This document shows, one piece after another, positions 62,737-64,000 of a stretch of 64,000 nucleotides of DNA. Numbering within the stretch: the first letter of the stretch is position 1; every line of letters starts with the position of its first letter. The position numbers were made by a program, and so were the translations under genes. The notes beneath the pieces were generated by a model that did no database searches, was not told where the DNA came from, and was given only the letters and a program-made list of their open reading frames with translations. Origin of the DNA: Lachnospira hominis (ex Liu et al. 2021) (GTDB taxonomy: Bacteria > Bacillota > Clostridia > Lachnospirales > Lachnospiraceae); NCBI RefSeq assembly GCF_014287955.1, contig NZ_JACOPD010000003.1:62001-126000 (forward strand). Reading direction: 5' to 3'.

Positions 62737-63921
62737 ATGAAACTTAGAAGTAGCAAAGCGGCAATTTGCACGGGGGCAGCCGTAGTTATGTTCCTTATGC
62801 CGGTTGTACCGGAAGTGGCAGTCGCAAAAACTACCTATGAGCAACCAGAAAGTACAGTACAATTCGATACAGAACTGAGACAGGCGTCTTACACTGTTAA
62901 TGTGTCAGACATCGTTGCGACAGGTTATGTGGAGGAAAAAGAAACGGGGATGTATGCAGGTATGGCAATAGCCATAGCTGATCCTTATACTCAGGTGTAT
63001 GCAATGGCCGATGAGAATTCAGAGGTTGTAGGTCAGATGGGACAAAACAGCATTGCATCTGCAGAAGAGATTGTCGGAGAATGGACAAAGATTGTATCCG
63101 GTAATCTTACAGGATTTGTTAAGACAAGTGAATTATGTTTTAATGAGGAAGCACAGGCACTTGGAAGCAGCTTAGGAGATGTGAGTGCTACAGTTGTGGC
63201 TGACAGTGCGGCATTGTATTTAACAGCTGACAAGTCACAGGCAGCAGATTTTGCAGCCAACGGAACACAATTCAAGGCAGTCGGCAAAAAAGGAAGCATG
63301 ATTGCGGTAGAGTACGGTGAGTCAAAGGCATATGTGTATGCTGACCAGGTAAGCATAGAATATGCAGCAGGAACCGGATATACCAACGAAGAGATAGAGA
63401 ATATAAAGGCTGAGGAAGAGGAGCAGAGACGTCAGGCAGAAGAGGCTGAACGTGAAGCTGCAAGAAAAGCCGAAGAAGAAAGAACTGCCAGAATTGAAGC
63501 AGCTATGACAGATGTAGGTGTTTCATATAATCCGACAATGGAAGCAAGTGCAGAAGAAGTATGGCTTCTTGCATGTGTCATTGACTGGGAATCAGGCTGG
63601 GAACCATATGAAGGCAAACTTGCTGTAGCCAATGTTGTATTAAACAGAGTAAGAAACTCAAGATATGACAATACAATCACAGGTGTTATTTATGCAAGAA
63701 GCCAGTTTTCAGGTGTATCTGACGGATATGGCAATGCAAGTTCAACATTTCAGGCAAGACTCGATGCAGGTCCAAGAACACAGGAGTGTCTGGAAGCAGC
63801 AATGGAAGCATTGTCAGGTGTGAACAATATAGGCTCATATACATCATTCAGATCAGTTTCAATTGCAAACTATGATGCATATTCAAGCTTTACAATAATA
63901 GGAGGTCATGTTTTTTATTAA
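62737..63921 (+). CDS. Secreted SleB-type cell wall hydrolase with SH3-like and coiled-coil regions
   Basis: The 394-residue protein probably cuts peptidoglycan in growth, division or spore germination. ATG 62737 follows AAAGGGAAAG. The order is: signal peptide (AICTGAAVVMFLMPVVPEVAVA), two SH3-like repeats (about residues 75-215, each ending in a VYA or FVKTSEL strand), a charged coiled coil of Glu, Ala and Arg (about 225-265), and the SleB/Hydrolase_2 domain with the catalytic Glu in VIDWESGWEPYEGK followed by AVANVVLNRVR and ARSQFSGVSDG. The WalR-like leader fits a wall-hydrolase role. Confidence 0.92.
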   Translation: MKLRSSKAAICTGAAVVMFLMPVVPEVAVAKTTYEQPESTVQFDTELRQASYTVNVSDIVATGYVEEKETGMYAGMAIAIADPYTQVYAMADENSEVVGQMGQNSIASAEEIVGEWTKIVSGNLTGFVKTSELCFNEEAQALGSSLGDVSATVVADSAALYLTADKSQAADFAANGTQFKAVGKKGSMIAVEYGESKAYVYADQVSIEYAAGTGYTNEEIENIKAEEEEQRRQAEEAEREAARKAEEERTARIEAAMTDVGVSYNPTMEASAEEVWLLACVIDWESGWEPYEGKLAVANVVLNRVRNSRYDNTITGVIYARSQFSGVSDGYGNASSTFQARLDAGPRTQECLEAAMEALSGVNNIGSYTSFRSVSIANYDAYSSFTIIGGHVFY

Positions 63922-64000
63922 GATAATTAACGGCATCTTAATAAATATGGCTGATGTAAGATAAAAATTGAATTATTATATATATTTAATCCGGGACAGA

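Overview
The window is low-GC DNA from an anaerobic, Gram-positive gut-type Clostridia, most likely a Lachnospiraceae member near Lachnospira/Eubacterium eligens. That placement rests on strong AGGAGG ribosome sites, a T-box leader on aspS, an aspS-gatCAB route to Asn-tRNA, a spore photoproduct lyase, a FliB-type flagellin methylase, an intracellular polygalacturonase and an FtsH with an Asn/Gly-rich tail. The species cannot be fixed from the sequence alone.

Layout. 1-3.6 kb: the end of a large Cys-repeat protein with a caspase-like His/Cys domain, followed by four tandem copies of an unknown one-helix membrane protein. A second, decayed version of the same module (pseudogene plus three copies) lies at 11.0-13.5 kb. 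Between them sit T-box-aspS, gatC, gatA, gatB and a GH28 pectinase. 13.5-16 kb: purC-purF. 16-21 kb: aldo/keto reductase, nucleosidase, spore photoproduct lyase, SDR and Gfo/Idh oxidoreductases. 21-26 kb: an NSS-family symporter and a small cluster (leader-like 125-aa protein, peptide-type ABC exporter, PqqD/HprK-like fusion) that resembles a modified-peptide system. 26-31 kb: iron-sulfur flavoprotein, hypA, DUF5692-like membrane protein and hypB, with a Rex-like operator but no hydrogenase. 31-38 kb: nth, YkgJ, lgt, DUF2752 protein, a membrane protein, an amino-acid ABC transporter whose binding domain looks circularly permuted, and fliB.

38.2-51.5 kb is the most interesting region: an apparently self-contained cohesin-dockerin surface system. 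Two membrane-anchored proteins each carry one cohesin, and four secreted proteins end in nearly identical type I-like dockerins. The dockerin proteins carry transglutaminase-like and BspA-type leucine-rich-repeat domains; no carbohydrate-active enzyme is present. A run of ten G bases lies in the spacer between a perfect -35 box and a good -10 box just upstream, which suggests phase-variable expression of the locus by slippage.

51.5-64 kb: an Sfp-type phosphopantetheinyl transferase, then housekeeping genes pyrG, ftsH, dnaE, pfkA, a SpoU/TrmH RNA methyltransferase and a secreted SleB-type cell wall hydrolase with a WalR-like box in its leader. No tRNA, rRNA, insertion sequence or CRISPR array was seen.
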